Positions 46,501-59,406 of a DNA stretch of 64,000 nucleotides are shown here, piece after piece. This stretch comes from Paulownia fortunei (taxonomy: Eukaryota; Streptophyta; Magnoliopsida; Lamiales; Paulowniaceae): the NCBI GenBank assembly GCA_019321725.1, contig JAGSPU010000063.1, positions 1,364,001-1,428,000 of the forward strand. The letters are read 5' to 3'. The translations under genes and the position numbers were made by a program. Under the pieces are notes generated by a model, which was not told where the DNA came from, ran no database searches, and saw only the letters and a list, made by a program, of their open reading frames with translations. Position 1 is the stretch's first letter. Each line of letters begins with the position of its first letter.

Positions 46501-49500
46501 CTAATGACAGGGGACAATTAAATTTATCTTGATTTCTTGTTTAGACTTGATCCAATGCGTATTTTCCTGAGTTTTGACTTTAACTGAGCATTTAGTTTAT
46601 GTCTTATTCTTTTATTTTGTACTTCTCAAATTATTTGTGCTGCCTTTGTTAGACAACTTATATTTTTCTTTTTCAGCTTTGAGAGATGAAATAAACCACA
46701 TTAAGGAGCTGTTTTGCTCTTGTTTGTGCAACCATTTTCCTTCTCTATTACTCTATTCCTCCACTTGTAGCATCTCTAGAACCTCGTTTCCATATTAGAA
46801 ACTTGTCTTTAATTTCTTTTTTGTTTGTAACTTTTCATGGTGTCATTGAGAAGGAATTAAATAATGTTAGTTTAACTTGGGAAATGACACTTGATGTAGT
46901 AGATTGGAAAAAGAGAATCCATTAACTGGCCTAGTAAGTATGTGATAAGGCTTTCTTGAGTTCAATTTGAGAATATTGTTATTTTTGAAAAGGCAGGTAG
47001 TAATTGGAGCCAACATTGGATATGAAAACGATTTTCCCTTTTTTCAGTTCATTCCAAAATAATCAATCATCCTACATCGGTATCTTTAGCATTATCTTTG
47101 ACATTCTTTTTCACATCTACCATAAAAGAGATCTTTGCGACAACTTTCTGCGTAAAATTTGAAAAATTGTCAGTGATAAGGAATAAATTTTTCTTTCAGA
47201 TATCTAACCATTTGCTTTTTATATTTGGAAAGTTAGATAACTAATATATTGGAAAGAAAGCAATCTTTGCTTGGTTAATATGCTATGCATTGACCTTATT
47301 ATGGCTTGATATTGGCAATTAACTTGATTTTCTTCCCTGGTTGACTTTAAAATTTCTAGTTGACCTTGTTTTAGTTATGTTCCTCATTTACTTAAGTTAA
47401 TTATCTGTCCTTTTTATACACTATGGATGACTAAAATCGCTGGCAGATCCTTTTCTTTTTGAGATTGAATTTATTATTAGTTTTTGAGGTGCCCTTAGCT
47501 AGTTGCACATTTGCTATTATATTGGAGATCATGGTTAAAGTCTTTAAAGAGTTTATTGCTATATTTAGTGCTTTATTTCATCCAATATTCATAGTAAAAA
47601 AATTTGATTCTTGGATGATAGAAGACAAATTATCAATATGCCACCTGGCAGGACATACAACTTGAAACACCTGGGAGATGAATAGAAGCTTGAGAACTTT
47701 GAATTTTTTTAAGATGTGAGATTGTTGCTCAAATTATTGTGCTTTCTTTTAACTCTGTTGAAGTTGGAATATATTGCTTCCAGTTATTACATTATTTTTT
47801 AATACAGCTTTATGAGGAACTTATGCTTGCACGAGAAGAAGCAACTCTAGCTCGTGACACCCTTGCTTCAGCACAGTCTGGCATGGTAACTGGCTAGAGT
47901 TTCAATTTATGTATCAAATGATTTTCATATTTGAATTTTTTTGAAGATTTTTATTATGATTTGAGGTCGAGATGCTAAGTTAATTGTTTATTAACTTTTT
48001 TCAGGAAGAATCTGATTGGTTGATCGGTCTATTAACAGAAGCCCAGGAAATAAAGCAGGAATTTGAAAATTCAAGACATCTTATATTGTCTCTCTCTTCA
48101 GTTGTGGACGAAGTTCTCCATTTCTCGTCTGTGATGCCAAACCTGATTCTTGTCAGTAGACATCTTTAGACAATCTGTTTTTTGGGATTTTAACATAAAT
48201 TAATCTGATATGGGTGTGTCCTACAGGAAAAAGAATTTAGTGTTGGCTTGCAAATATATGCAGTAAATTTGCTTCTTTTGCTGTATTAATTTATACTTAA
48301 TAAAAATTCTTTTTAAGTCTCACTTAAAAGTTATTTGGCAGTGTACACACAATAATACTTGCCATGATCTAATATATCATCACTATGACTATTATCAATC
48401 CACAATTTTTTTATTGCAATTGCAGGATCTTAGACCTTCAGCTTCCCAGAGTTTGGTTCAAATAGAATCGATAGTTAGGAGCCACAAGAAGGTACAATCT
48501 TGCTTGAGGAACAAAGTTCGTGAGCTTGAGAATGAGAAGGTATATATTTGCATGTAAATACTTGGTAATTTAACCTTTTCCATTATTGAAGTTTCTTTGT
48601 ATTTCTTGTTGAAAAATAGCTTGTTCTTTACAATCAAGCTTCAGAGCTTCGTAGTAGGATACAAGAATTAAGTTTAGAAGTTCAAAACTCTGCAAATGCA
48701 TTCATGGTAAGTTACTTCACTTTGTTTCACATTTTTCTTGTTTGCTTGATCCACAATTTTTACCTAATCAGTTTTGTTTTAGGAACTTAATGAGAAACAT
48801 GAAGCTGAAAAGTCTGAATTTCTATGTCAACTTCAAATGCTCCAAAGGGAAATTTCATCCTTATCATCTTGTTCCTTGGCAAAGGAAAAGGAATGTATCA
48901 GAAAGGAATTGGAGAAAACAAAATTAAAGTTAAAAGATACGGAGTTCAAGCTCAAGAATGTGGTGCAGGAGAAAACAAAGCTTGAGGTCTTATATCATTT
49001 TTCTTGCTTTTTGATTTTCATATGCTCTTTCATCCAGACATTTCACTCACAAATGCATTTTGCTCGATGCCAGGGTGAGAAGTCATGTGCAGAGAGAGAA
49101 CTTAAAAGACTGCAAAGCCAGAAGGCTATGCTTGAACGTGATATGAGCAAACGTGAATCTATTATTGGCAGAAGGCGCGATTCAACTATTGATAGGAGCT
49201 CGAATGTGTTTGATCAGAAACGAGGCAAGGGCTCTACTGCTTTGGCCGACCTGGAGGTGGTTATCAGTAATTGTGTACTAAATAATACATAATGTGCAAG
49301 AGTGCTCCTGCAACAGATGCAATTTATTTGGCAAATCAAATGCGAAATTGGACCTCCCTTCCCCCGCCCCCGAAAAAATAGAGGAATCAAGAAGTCACAG
49401 GACAAATATAGAAAATGTCTGAACATATGAAAGAAACTATGACTACACAGTCCTGTTTGTGATGTGATGTTCAGGTCATTGGGGAAAACACTTAAATGAT

Positions 49501-52500
49501 TGTAATAATTGGAAGAGATCAGGTCTAGATCTTCTTGTTGAAAATGATTACTTGACACTGTCCAGTTCATGATATGATATTCAGGTCATCGAGGATGAAC
49601 AGTGTAATGACTGTCATAATTGAAAGAGATCAGATCTATTGGTAGTCTAAAATGAGCACTTGGATAATTTGTTTTTCGAAAGAGGTGAGCAATGAGCAGG
49701 TACATATCAACTCATGCTTAGTTTTCTGTGAATGGCAGAAATCATACTCCATTCACACCATTTCCTTTCCTTCTCGTTTTTGTTATTCTTCCTTTAACTT
49801 CCCCCCCTTTGAGGTACTTGAAGAGGATTTAATGCATTTTGTACTTCTCTGATAGACAACTTATTTCATTGTGCAGTATGTTTGTGATCTTTATAGATAT
49901 TAAGTCATGTATATGTCCTTTATGCAGGAGTACAAGAAGCTGGAAGTGCTAGCTTTTGAGATGGAGACCACAATTGCATCTTTAGAAGACCAAGTGGCAA
50001 TGGCAAATGAGGAAAAGGATGTAGCCACTTCTAGAGCTGAGAGTTTGTCTTGCGATTTGCAGGAATTGTCTGATGAGTTGCACTTGTCAAACTCAGAGTT
50101 GAGCAAACTGAAGGAAGAAGTTTCAGTTCTTGTAAGCTTTTCTTAGTTTAATACTCACAATTCCAGAAATCGTTAGTTATCATTGGGTTTTACCTATTTC
50201 TGGGAAATTAGCAAGGTTTGTTCCTAATCTATTCAAATTTACCTTGACAATATTTCAGAGAACAAGTTTGGAAGAATCTAGGTTTCTTGCACAGCAAATG
50301 GAAAGTTTTCTTAAAACTTTGTCCGAAGAAAAGGAGGACTTGGCAATGGTACTGAAATAATGTTTTTTTTACAAATCCCTCTAGCAATTTTGTTGATTCT
50401 TGGATGCTATCATTCTTTCTTGCAGCAACTGACTGAAGCCCTTTTGACAATGGAGGAGGAGAAAGCAATATGGTCATCCAAGGAGAAAGCTTCAGTGGAA
50501 GTCATTGAAGGAAAGGAAAAACTATATACTGCTGAAATTGCCTCATTATCTAAAAATTGTCAGAGGTAATCTTTTAAACTAGACATATAAAGTGTTTGTC
50601 AACAATTACTTGAAAGCTTTTCCTTTTAAGGTATTGAATGCCCATGACCCTTTTTCTTCTAGAAATGCCTTTGATGTATGAACAACTCGCTCTTATATAA
50701 CATGCTTTTATGATATGTTCTCTTTTACCAGTGGCCTTGATTACTGACTTGTTGGTGGCTATGATTGAGCATAAAAGATATGTAAAGTTTTAGAAACTGA
50801 CAAGGAGCAAATTCTTGGTGAATGACCCCCCACCCCCTCACACACACGCCCCCCCAAACACACACATATGTATGTATATACAACAGAGAACAGACAAACA
50901 ATTGTTTGCATTTCGAAATTTACAATTAATGTACATAATGTGGCAACCTAGATATATTTTTTAACCTTGATTTTCAGTAGGCGGACACTTATTCTATGTA
51001 TCATGCAGCCTACATGTCATTTTGTTACGATAAGCTAGGTATCTTTTAATCATGATAAGCTAGGTTGCTCACCTGAGATTAGATTTACTATCTATTAATA
51101 CATGTATCTTTTAATAATGATGTTAACCTAGCCTGCCACTATTACATCTGCTTGTGAGGGTGGTTGATTACATATTCTATAAAGTTATGAACTAGGTTTC
51201 AATTTTTCACCCGTGATTTTTAAAATTTTTCATAACCTATGAACTATGACATTCACATTAAGGCAGCCTGCATATCAGGTATTTTTATCCTAGCTCGATA
51301 CATGGTAAAGAAAATTTACATTTTCTTTTACATATTAAAATATGCAACTATTACATTTCTATCCCATGTATTCAGCAAATAGAGTTTTTTTTTTTTTTTT
51401 TTTTCCTACCTCTTTTTGAGAAAATGTCATGATTGTATTATTGCTATTGGATGGAATAGATCTTTTAAGGGGCTTACGAATCATGGTTTATTACTTTAAA
51501 CAAATAACATACAACATCACCAGTTGTTATTTCATGCAAAGTCATTGTGAATGCACGTTAGTATTGATAGATACCTCTACTTGAGAGAGAAGTTGAAAGA
51601 TGAAGTTTGTTCAATTATTTCATGGGTCAGAAAAGGACAATGATGAATACATTTTTGAGTGAAGCGTTATTATTTCATTGCAATTTTCTGATTTTAGAAT
51701 GAGAATACTGTGCACGAACCAAACTGAGAATTTTACTTGCTAAAGGTCCATGTGTCACATATATGCTCTCACCCCCTCACAAACACAAACACACAAACAG
51801 ACTCACATTTATATATATATATATATATATATATATGATCAAGTTGAAAATTAGGAGAAGACTTAAATTATGTAAATCAGATTGTTAAATGTACTTTGAA
51901 GTAGCCAAAGCAATGATACAAAGTTCATTTTTCAACCTTTTAGGACTTGCCTGTGAACACCTTTTAAAGAATGAATTAAAAGAATAAGACTGGTGTAGCC
52001 AAATCTTAATAAGCATGAGACATTATTCGGATGAATGGAAGTAAAGAGTGAAACCTGTTATAAGAAGGCAATGGTGATATATATTTACCACAAATTAAAC
52101 AGATTGTGGCAGATGAATGAGTATAGAGCATGTTAGCTAATTGATTCACCTGTTCTTTTGTATGAGAAAAATCAAGCAACCTTGAAAACATTAGCAATCA
52201 GGTGAGACATTTCTCTAGTCTTTCAATTTTTTTTTTGGATCCCCTCAAACAAGTTATTTCACTGTAAAATTTGTACCTTGTAGGTGGCATTACATGAGAA
52301 ACAAATATCTGTTTCCATCCTCACATGAACTGTTTAGTTTCTTCTATAAACCCTGTCTTTATGAAATGCGTTTATCATTCTTGCCTTGGAAGATTACCCT
52401 GTGATGCTTTAGACAAGAGATAACCAAAAAACACATTGTGCCTTGTCAAGTTTGTTAGCATGGCACAGTCCATTCATGATGATACAGTAGATTCTATATA

Positions 52501-54807
52501 GGAATATTTGATCCCTGATGTTCCATTGCTGACATGCTTCTTCAACATGACCACCTCCTGCACATGCACTATCGAAGATGGAAATGCCCTTTTATCTTTG
52601 TCTTACCAGTTTTATGTGTTTATGCTTCGAGTGATTTTCTGAATCATTTTAGAAGAGTTGGATTCTGCTATGTAACTGTTTTCATCTTGGTAACAAATTC
52701 AAGTTAGAAGGTGACCAACTGAGGAAGTTCTCTTTCCTTGTTTGTTTTTTGTGGTTTTTATCCTTACTTCTTAAAAACATTTTAAATTTACTTCCTCTGA
52801 GGTCATTTTAATGTTGCTTTTATAGGCCCTGTCGTCTGTGCGTGGCATTTCGTCATTTTCTTTATTTCCTGTTTACTTAAGTCTTAATATAAAGCAAAAA
52901 AAATCGAAGAAAGAATGCTTCTAGTTTCATGCTATCTAGTATGGAGACTGTTTAACTTGAATGAGTTCGTTAAGTCAGCTGACATTTGGCAGCTTCCAAT
53001 CTGTAGATATTTTTTTTTTTTTGTTAGAACTCAATGCTAAATTGGCAAGTTTTTTTGAACTGCTATGTTTACTTTCTCATTTTCTAAGAAAGAGTATCTT
53101 CCTTATTGATGATTTGGCACTATTAGGCAAGAAATGAACTGAGATTTGTAGAAAAATTGCAAAGATCCTGAGGAATCCACTTCAGAGAAGCAATGCAGGT
53201 TTGTCTCCCATTTTGGGTTTTAAGAAATGTTTTTGAGGGTGTAAGTGAACTTCTTGTCTTGTATGAAATATATGGATACAATTTATATTAACCTTTTACT
53301 TTCCCAAATCTAGAAATTTCTGTTGCTCTTTATTGTATATTTCATTCATGTAAACTATCGTGGCCTTTCTGGTAATACCCAGATGCTTTAAGGAGGAATC
53401 GTCAGAAGTCAGCCTCTGCACAAATGAACAAAGAGCTTCTGATGACCAGAGCATAAGATCTCCAGATGTAAGTTCTTATGTTCCTAGGTTCTTACTATTT
53501 ATACCATGCACTTTAACTTAAATTGCTTATGCATGGATATTCGAAACTTTCTTTGTCAGATTTTGAATCCACAATTAGACTCTAAGTGCCAAGAAACGTG
53601 TGAAGAAGTGGAAATTCTACAGTTGGAATTGAGTGTTCTCAGAAAAGAAAGGCAATATTTGTTGGCCCAAGTTCAAGAATTGGAAGGAGAAGGGCCTGTT
53701 TCAACAGATGACTCTCAGGTTTGTAAAGCTTAGTTAGAAAGAAAACCAAAAGCAGTATTAACTTGCCTGGAGTTTCTATAGTTCTCCTTTTTTAGTGCCT
53801 TTTTGCCAGGGGAACACAAAGTATATATTTATAATGCAGGATAATAGCTCATGGAAAATGTCTTACTGATTTATGTTTTCTACATCATGTTAATAACCAC
53901 AGGATGACATGATTTTGATTTACACAGGTATTGAAGTTAAAACACGAACTAGAGCAGCAGAGTGATAGACTTACTAGTATGGAAAACAAGATGCGCAATG
54001 TAAGGGATCTTACACCTGAAATTATTTGCTTGAGGTTTCACGTCTCCATAATGGAAATAATTTGCAATTTTCTTAATCTGCACTTCCTTTGCCTGCACAC
54101 ATATTCGTGCATATAGAGTCCTGTCTTTGGGTAGTGCCCTGTATTATATCTGTACCTATATGAATAAATAAAGTGTGGGAGCAACTAAAATGATGGCTGA
54201 AATATGTTTAATATGCCCCAACCAAAGAATAATGCATGGACAAAGCTTTGAGGAATTACTTATGTACAGATTAAATATTTTGAGCCTTTAGTAATCAGAT
54301 TTTTTCCCACAATCATCTCTTTGTCTCTATCTCCATGCATCTGCCTCTCTTTTTCAAACACGAGAAGCTATGCAGCTTCAAGGCATGCATATTGGTGATC
54401 CTGAGGTATACACAAATTCAGTGATGCTTCATGGTCAACTCACTATAGATATTTGAGTATGGAATACATCAATGGCTAATTAAGTGAAGAAAATTTGAAC
54501 TAGTTTGAAATTTAATTTTTAACATGTTCTTATTTTCCATATGAAAAAAAAAAAGTGGTTTTCTGCTGATTTTCAACAGGATCAAGTTAATAACGGCAAG
54601 GAGAAGGCTAAACTAAGAATGAGACTCCGAGGAGGTCAAACAAAACTGGATACTTTGCGCGTTAGATACCAGGAGTCGGTGGATGAGTTAGACTACATGA
54701 ACCGGAAATTTGAGGAGGCTTCAGCAAAGCTGAAGAAACAATTAGCCTCATATGGTAGTGAAGTCCTGAATCTAAAGAAACAACTTGCAGGTTTTAAAGG
54801 ACAATGA
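37540..54807 (+). CDS. KIN7O: Kinesin-7 motor protein, KIN-7O/CENP-E-like, 31 exons
   Basis: Plus-end-directed microtubule motor, related to CENP-E and Arabidopsis At3g10180. Exons: 37540-37663, 37777-37866, 38398-38516, 38949-39062, 39154-39235, 39635-39702, 39779-39853, 40887-41032, 41107-41209, 42155-42235, 42445-42513, 42621-42680, 42754-42915, 43842-43898, 44431-44670, 44741-44806, 44885-45067, 46164-46268, 47808-47885, 48005-48151, 48426-48539, 48620-48706, 48783-48986, 49074-49256, 49928-50131, 50259-50348, 50426-50565, 53383-53467, 53560-53718, 53928-53999, 54580-54807. They total 3,735 bases, 1,244 aa. The motor domain is N-terminal (residues 1 to about 334), starting [13 protein letters not shown], with P-loop GQTSSGKT at 78-85, switch I NVYSSRSH at 187-194 and switch II DLAGSE at 228-233, then [19 protein letters not shown]. 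The rest is long coiled coil rich in E, K, L and Q. Exon phases join without a break, including across the 2.8-kb intron after 50565. A rare exon could be missed in the introns at 45068-46163 and 46269-47807. Confidence 0.9.
39299..39570 (+). repeat. Tandem duplication in kinesin intron 5 (about 162-bp period)
   Basis: Copy 1 (39299-39406) and copy 2 (39461-39570) share aatctaa-cttac, tgtagttt-tgtaa, aagtctgt, attc-aatatgagaagaaa and ccaccctcacc-type blocks in the same order. Both lie between exons 5 and 6. Confidence 0.75.
49450..49669 (+). repeat. Tandem duplication in kinesin intron 24 (110-bp period)
   Basis: Copies at 49450-49559 and 49560-49669 share gatrtgatrttcaggtcat, taatga-tgt-ataatt-gaagagatca-gtct and aaaatga-yacttg blocks. 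They are end-to-end direct repeats inside the intron before exon 25. Confidence 0.8.
51810..51836. repeat. (AT)n microsatellite in kinesin intron 27
   Basis: A run of about 13 AT units. The same large intron also has CA/CCCC-rich patches at 50826-50880 and a T18 tract near 51386. Confidence 0.85.
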
Positions 54808-56915
54808 CAATGCATGTCCATCATTCAGTATACCATAGAATGCCCTTTGATCTTTTTCCTTTCTTGTGAAATATACTCTGTATATCATGTACAACATATA
54901 CATCAATGGAGAACTTCAGAGCATCATTAGCAATGTAATTCTACCAATTTGCCATGTCTGTATTGTATTTTTTATCCTTTTAAATTGCTTTGGGTCTGGG
55001 AAAGAATGTGTAATGGCAACATTGGTGATAGAGAAAAAAAGGCTGTAGTATTAGAATACTGATGAACCTTTAGTGTTATTATTTTTATATTCTAACATTG
55101 AGTTCAAATGCATTCTTTGATCTGTGGTCAGTGGAAACATGTAACTTCCTATATTAGCTCAGCGAAATACGAGTATGACAAGGATGAGGAGACACGTCCT
55201 GGAAAGAGGTGTATAGAATCATTGAAGCTACCTGGTATCCGAGGTCGTGGGAGAGGTGGCTTTTGTGGGAAGAAGAGAGGAAGAGGGCATCGGTGAACCT
55301 AAATATCAAGAAAATCTTTGCTCTATTTCTCTGGGTTCGTGACTTGAGCAAATCTGAGTTATGTTCAACTACCTTTAGACTGAATAGAGTTACGAGAGAG
55401 ACTGGTACAAACTGAATACATTATAAGATGCCGTGATCTGATGAATAGTAGTATGATCGATTTGTATGGCAGTTGAAGCAAGCTTCCTTTCTTTCTTCCT
55501 CTGAAATTAATGGAAGATTTGTTACTCCATGCTTGTGTGAAATCAGAAAAATCTATTTTGGCCGATGTATTCTTGTGAACTCGAAGTTACATTGGCGAGT
55601 ACTGGAAATTTTGTTTTGAACTTGAAAAGTTAGGCTTCACTTTCTTTAATCAATGGGATTGTTGGTCAAAAATTAGCTCAATTTTGCTGGGACGATGTGG
55701 CACTAGATATGAGAGCTTTGACTCTTTGCCACACAGAGTTTTCTGTTGTTGGGCAAAGTCAATGGACCTCTGACAAATAAAAAAGTTCATCTTTTACTTG
55801 CTAACATGTTGAATATAGTTTCCATGCACAACCTATTGAGGAAACATATAGTTACTATGGGTGCCTACATTTCTAGTCCGTTCAGTATTAATGCTTTCAC
55901 CATGCAAACCAAGTTTATTGGTTGCTTTTGTATATAATTGACACTGATAATTCAATGTTGATTGGGCTTTATTCCAATTTAATGTACTAATAAGGTCATT
56001 AAGTCTATCTTTTTTATTTTCTTTCTGAGATATTTCAAAATGAGGTTTCATTTTCAAAATGATGCTTTTTTCTCAAGAATATCTTATCACTTAAAATAAT
56101 AATTTGATGTCATTAAGTCAACCATTATTTCTTGGGCCAATTTATAAATGTACAGAAAATTTTTGGGAATTTTTGGATTTGTTTTGAGAAAATATATTGA
56201 AAATTGATGTATTATGAGAGAAATATATGAGAAAATATGATGTATATTTAATTTTATTTTAGAAGAATAAAAATATTTTAAAAAATAAATCCAAACTCTC
56301 ATCTTAAAATCTCAAATAGATACATAAAAGTGAGATAGAGTGAGTAAGAATTAAGGCAAGTGGGAGAGAAATAGTACCCTTTCTTTATTCTGAAATTTTG
56401 CAGGCCAACATTTGAAAGCAAGTGGGGGAGAAATAGTGACCAAATGTTTATTTATCTTTGATTCCACTTGGGAAGTAGCTTGAACACATACAACTTCTTA
56501 GAAGTTAAACTAATCACCAAACCCTGAATTAAGTCCCAACTTTTTGGCCTCTTACTAAATATTTCAACACTAGAGTGTTTCAAAACTCAAGTAATTTTAC
56601 AATACGTCCACCAATATTCAATTATACTTCGAAAAAGTTTTGAATTTAAGCACAATATTAAGACATATCTCTCCTCGCCTTATCCAGCACACATGGCAAA
56701 GAAAATAAAGATAAAAATAAAAAGGACAAAAGAGTGCAAGAAATTATCAAACATGCACAATCTCATCTTGATTCCTTCATTAAATAAAACGTCCAACTCA
56801 AAACAAATATGTATGAAACAATTAGGGCGAAAAAAAAAACAAAAAATAAAAATGAAGCCCATTTTAATATTTCGCTACGTTGAATCAACAAGTATTTAAG
56901 AAGAGAACGTGTTTC
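54808..56915. other. Kinesin 3' region and intergenic sequence before the bHLH gene
   Basis: The kinesin 3' UTR starts at 54808. A frame at 55132-55296 may be an alternative last exon (separate entry). The rest, including an AT-rich stretch with weak inverted ends at about 56170-56310, has no supportable gene. Confidence 0.5.
55132..55296 (+). other. Candidate alternative last exon of the kinesin (RG-rich tail)
   Basis: An acceptor-like tctgtggtcag ends at 55131. Read from 55132 in phase 0, the same phase in which exon 30 ends, the sequence stays open for 54 codons to a TGA at 55294-55296. The peptide has an acidic part (YEYDKDEETRPGKR) and a basic RG-rich end (GIRGRGRGGFCGKKRGRGHR). Skipping exon 31 would replace the 75-residue coiled-coil end with this tail. 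It may also be untranslated 3' UTR with a chance frame. Confidence 0.35.
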
Positions 56916-56921
56916 CACGTG
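56916..56921. promoter_or_regulatory. G-box (CACGTG) upstream of the bHLH gene
   Basis: A perfect CACGTG lies about 580 bases before the start codon. In Arabidopsis, subgroup IVc bHLH factors activate Ib genes through such elements. Relevance here is inferred from gene identity and position. Confidence 0.4.
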
Positions 56922-57410
56922 CATGGCTCGAGCTAATGAGCGACAGAACGAACGAGGTCTCGTGTTAGCCATGCATAAATCGTGAGATTAGTAAAATAAA
57001 CAATGATTAGCCTTAAGCCTTCGCGTGCCCCTTGGATGTGGGAATAAGAAAAAGAATTGGGATAATACTGTTATTTTTTCTAGGCCCAAACATATAAAAA
57101 TATAGAATTAATGACATCATATTGGTTCACTATATTCTTCTTTAATTAATATAAAACAACATATTTGGAATTTTTATTCTAATAAAAGATTTTTTTATAT
57201 GGGATTTTAATAAATTCTCTCATGAGGGTGTTTAAAATTTTCCCTCATTACTTAGGTAATAGTATCATAGATATTCCCTTTGTAATATTTTAATAATAAT
57301 CTTACCGATATTCGAGTAATAATACTTATTATTATTTATTTATTATAATACAGAATTGATGCTGATGGTGATGTAGCATAGTTCATATAATAATTAAACT
57401 TAGCTAAGTA
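56922..57410. promoter_or_regulatory. Probable bHLH promoter, no further clear sites
   Basis: AT-rich sequence between the G-box and the TATA box. No gene or tandem repeat was seen. Confidence 0.35.
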
Positions 57411-57418
57411 TATAAATA
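57411..57418 (+). promoter_or_regulatory. TATA box of the bHLH gene
   Basis: TATAAATA lies 92 bases before the ATG, implying a leader of about 60 bases. Confidence 0.7.
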
Positions 57419-57502
57419 GACCTTATTATTAACTACTAAGCATAATTTCAACTTCTTATCAAAGAGATTTCCATTCGACTATCTCAAAAAAGTGTCTGAA
57501 AA

Positions 57503-59045
57503 ATGTTGGCCTTATCTCCTCAGTTTTGTTCTTTGGGGTGGCTTTTGGAGGATCCCATCAGCCATGAACAAGAAAACATTAACTACTTGTCTAGAGAAAG
57601 AACAGAAACTTCAGACTCCATTGATCTCCATTCTCCTTCCTCTATTAGGATACAGCCCAAAAAGGGCGATTTCGCCAGTTTTCATGATGGATTCCACCAC
57701 GCGGATGAGAGTAAGATGGTGAAGAAGCTCAACCATAACGCAAGTGAACGTGATCGTCGTAAAAGAATTAACACCTTGTATTCCACTCTTAGGTCCCTGC
57801 TTCCACCACAGGATCAATCTGTAAGTTAATTTTTCTGTCATCCCTTAAAGAAATTCATGTATAATAATGGGATTAGTGAGAATTTGTAGAACCAATCGTT
57901 TGTCGTTGTCGTTGTCGTTGTAATAAAAGATGTAACTCTCAGCAATAATGCAACTTAAATCTTTAAACCAGCAATCAACCCTTACGCTCCATTGTGGCTC
58001 TGCCACATGGGAATTTTTACTACACATACGATACGAGGGTCATTGTGTAGGGATAACACTAAAAGCCAAGCTACATGGACTTAGATCTCTTAAATAAGAA
58101 TGTTCAAATAAAATCTCGTGGGCCCTAACTTTTAATTCTATTTATTTATTTCTTGTTTAATGATCTGATATTATGTGTTGACAGAGAAAACTTAGCATCC
58201 CAGCCACAGTTTCAAGAGTGGTGAAATACATTCCTGAGCTACAGAAAGAAGTGGAAAGACTAAGTCAGAAGAAGCAAAACCTCATGTCAAAGGTTTCTAG
58301 GGTGGAAGAAGACTCATCATTTGGTCTCAAGAACCAGAGAATAAAATCAATTCAGAGTTCAGTCTCAGCAGTATCAGCAACCCAAATAAGCGATCGAGAA
58401 ATCGTGATTCAGAGTTCAGTACCTAAAGCTGAAAAGCGTTCGTTTTCTGAAGCTGTAATGAGTTTGGAGGAGGAAGGGTTTCTTACCATGAATGCGACTT
58501 GTTTTGAATCGTTTGAAGGGAGGGTTTTCTATAATTTGCATCTTCAGGTATGCTTTTTGCAAAATTATTTTCCTTCATATATGAGTCATTTCACCATATT
58601 AATAAAATAATGAGGGCATACTGATATTTATTGTATGACCTAAATATATATATATATATATATATAAATTAATATTAAATCTTATGGATAGTCTTCACCT
58701 TTTTTTTTTCTTATATTAGTAAGGAATTATTGCAATTAATTCACTTGAAAAATTAACTCAATTAATACTTTCTAAATTAAAGGAATGTGGAGAAAAGAAC
58801 CAAGGTTAGACAGTAGGTTAAACAGTGATAAGTCAATTCACCATATTAATAAAATAACAATGAAATACTAATATTTATTGTATGACCTGAAATCCCGAAT
58901 ACATATATATATATATATATATATTTACTTTAGTTTTTCACCTCGCCTAATTTTAGTAAAGAATTATTATTATTAATTCACTTGAAAGGATTAGTTAAAT
59001 CAATATTTTTTCAAATAACGGGAGGTAAAAAAAAAAGGTGAAGGG

Positions 59046-59091
<46 letters not shown>

Positions 59092-59406
59092 TGTGAAGTA
59101 TAATCATTTGCTAGAGACAGAATAAAAAATTTAAGGTTGGCATAAAATAGAAAGGGTAGTACTCTAATTCAATTTTCAAAGAATAAGGGGTGAAGTCTTA
59201 AGTTTTCATAAAATTACACTTGACAATTACATTTAGTTTTCGATCAAAAAAGATTGTTACCTCCTCATTCTTTAATAATTGATTGTACTACTAGCTATAT
59301 AATATCTTCTAATTATTTATTTATTTATTTTCTTTGCATTCAACAGGCACAAGGAAGCCAAATAATGGATGCTGAAATGTTGAAGGAGAAAGTGTGGCCA
59401 TTTTAA
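57503..59406 (+). CDS. ORG2: bHLH transcription factor, subgroup Ib(2) (ORG2/bHLH38-39-100-101 type), three exons
   Basis: Nuclear regulator of the iron-deficiency response in characterised relatives, where it pairs with FIT. Exons 57503-57820, 58185-58547 and 59347-59406 give 246 aa. The basic region, KLNHNASERDRRKR at residues 75-88, has the H78-E82-R86 pattern expected for E-box/G-box binding. Helix-loop-helix: INTLYSTLRSLLPP, loop QDQSRKLSIP, then ATVSRVVKYIPELQKEVERL. The first intron splits the loop after QDQS. The KLNHNASERDRR and KLSIPATVSR-KYIPELQ words are diagnostic of Ib. The C-terminal half keeps the ACT-like SVSATQISDREIVIQ and RVFYNLHLQ words. The last exon is short (AQGSQIMDAEMLKEKVWPF), perhaps a few residues shorter than relatives. 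Which Ib paralogue it matches cannot be told. Confidence 0.9.
58586..59020 (+). repeat. Tandem duplication in bHLH intron 2 (about 247-bp offset)
   Basis: Copy 1 at about 58586-58782 and copy 2 at about 58833-59020 share, in order, ttcaccatattaataaaataa, atatttattgtatgacct, an AT microsatellite (58643-58666 and 58903-58923), tcacc, tagtaa-gaattatt, and ttaattcacttgaaa. Confidence 0.85.
59051..59090. repeat. Compound (CA)n(TA)n microsatellite
   Basis: About 14 CA units followed by TA units, directly after the intronic duplication. Confidence 0.9.

Noticed and set aside
46677..46797. Acceptor-like site and frame in kinesin intron 18
   Set aside because: The pyrimidine-rich acceptor is good, but phase 0 gives an immediate TGA.
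53150..53197. Possible extra kinesin exon between exons 27 and 28
   Set aside because: It has AG and GT borders and an open frame, but its 47-48 bases would throw exon 28 out of frame, while direct joining of exons 27 and 28 is in frame.
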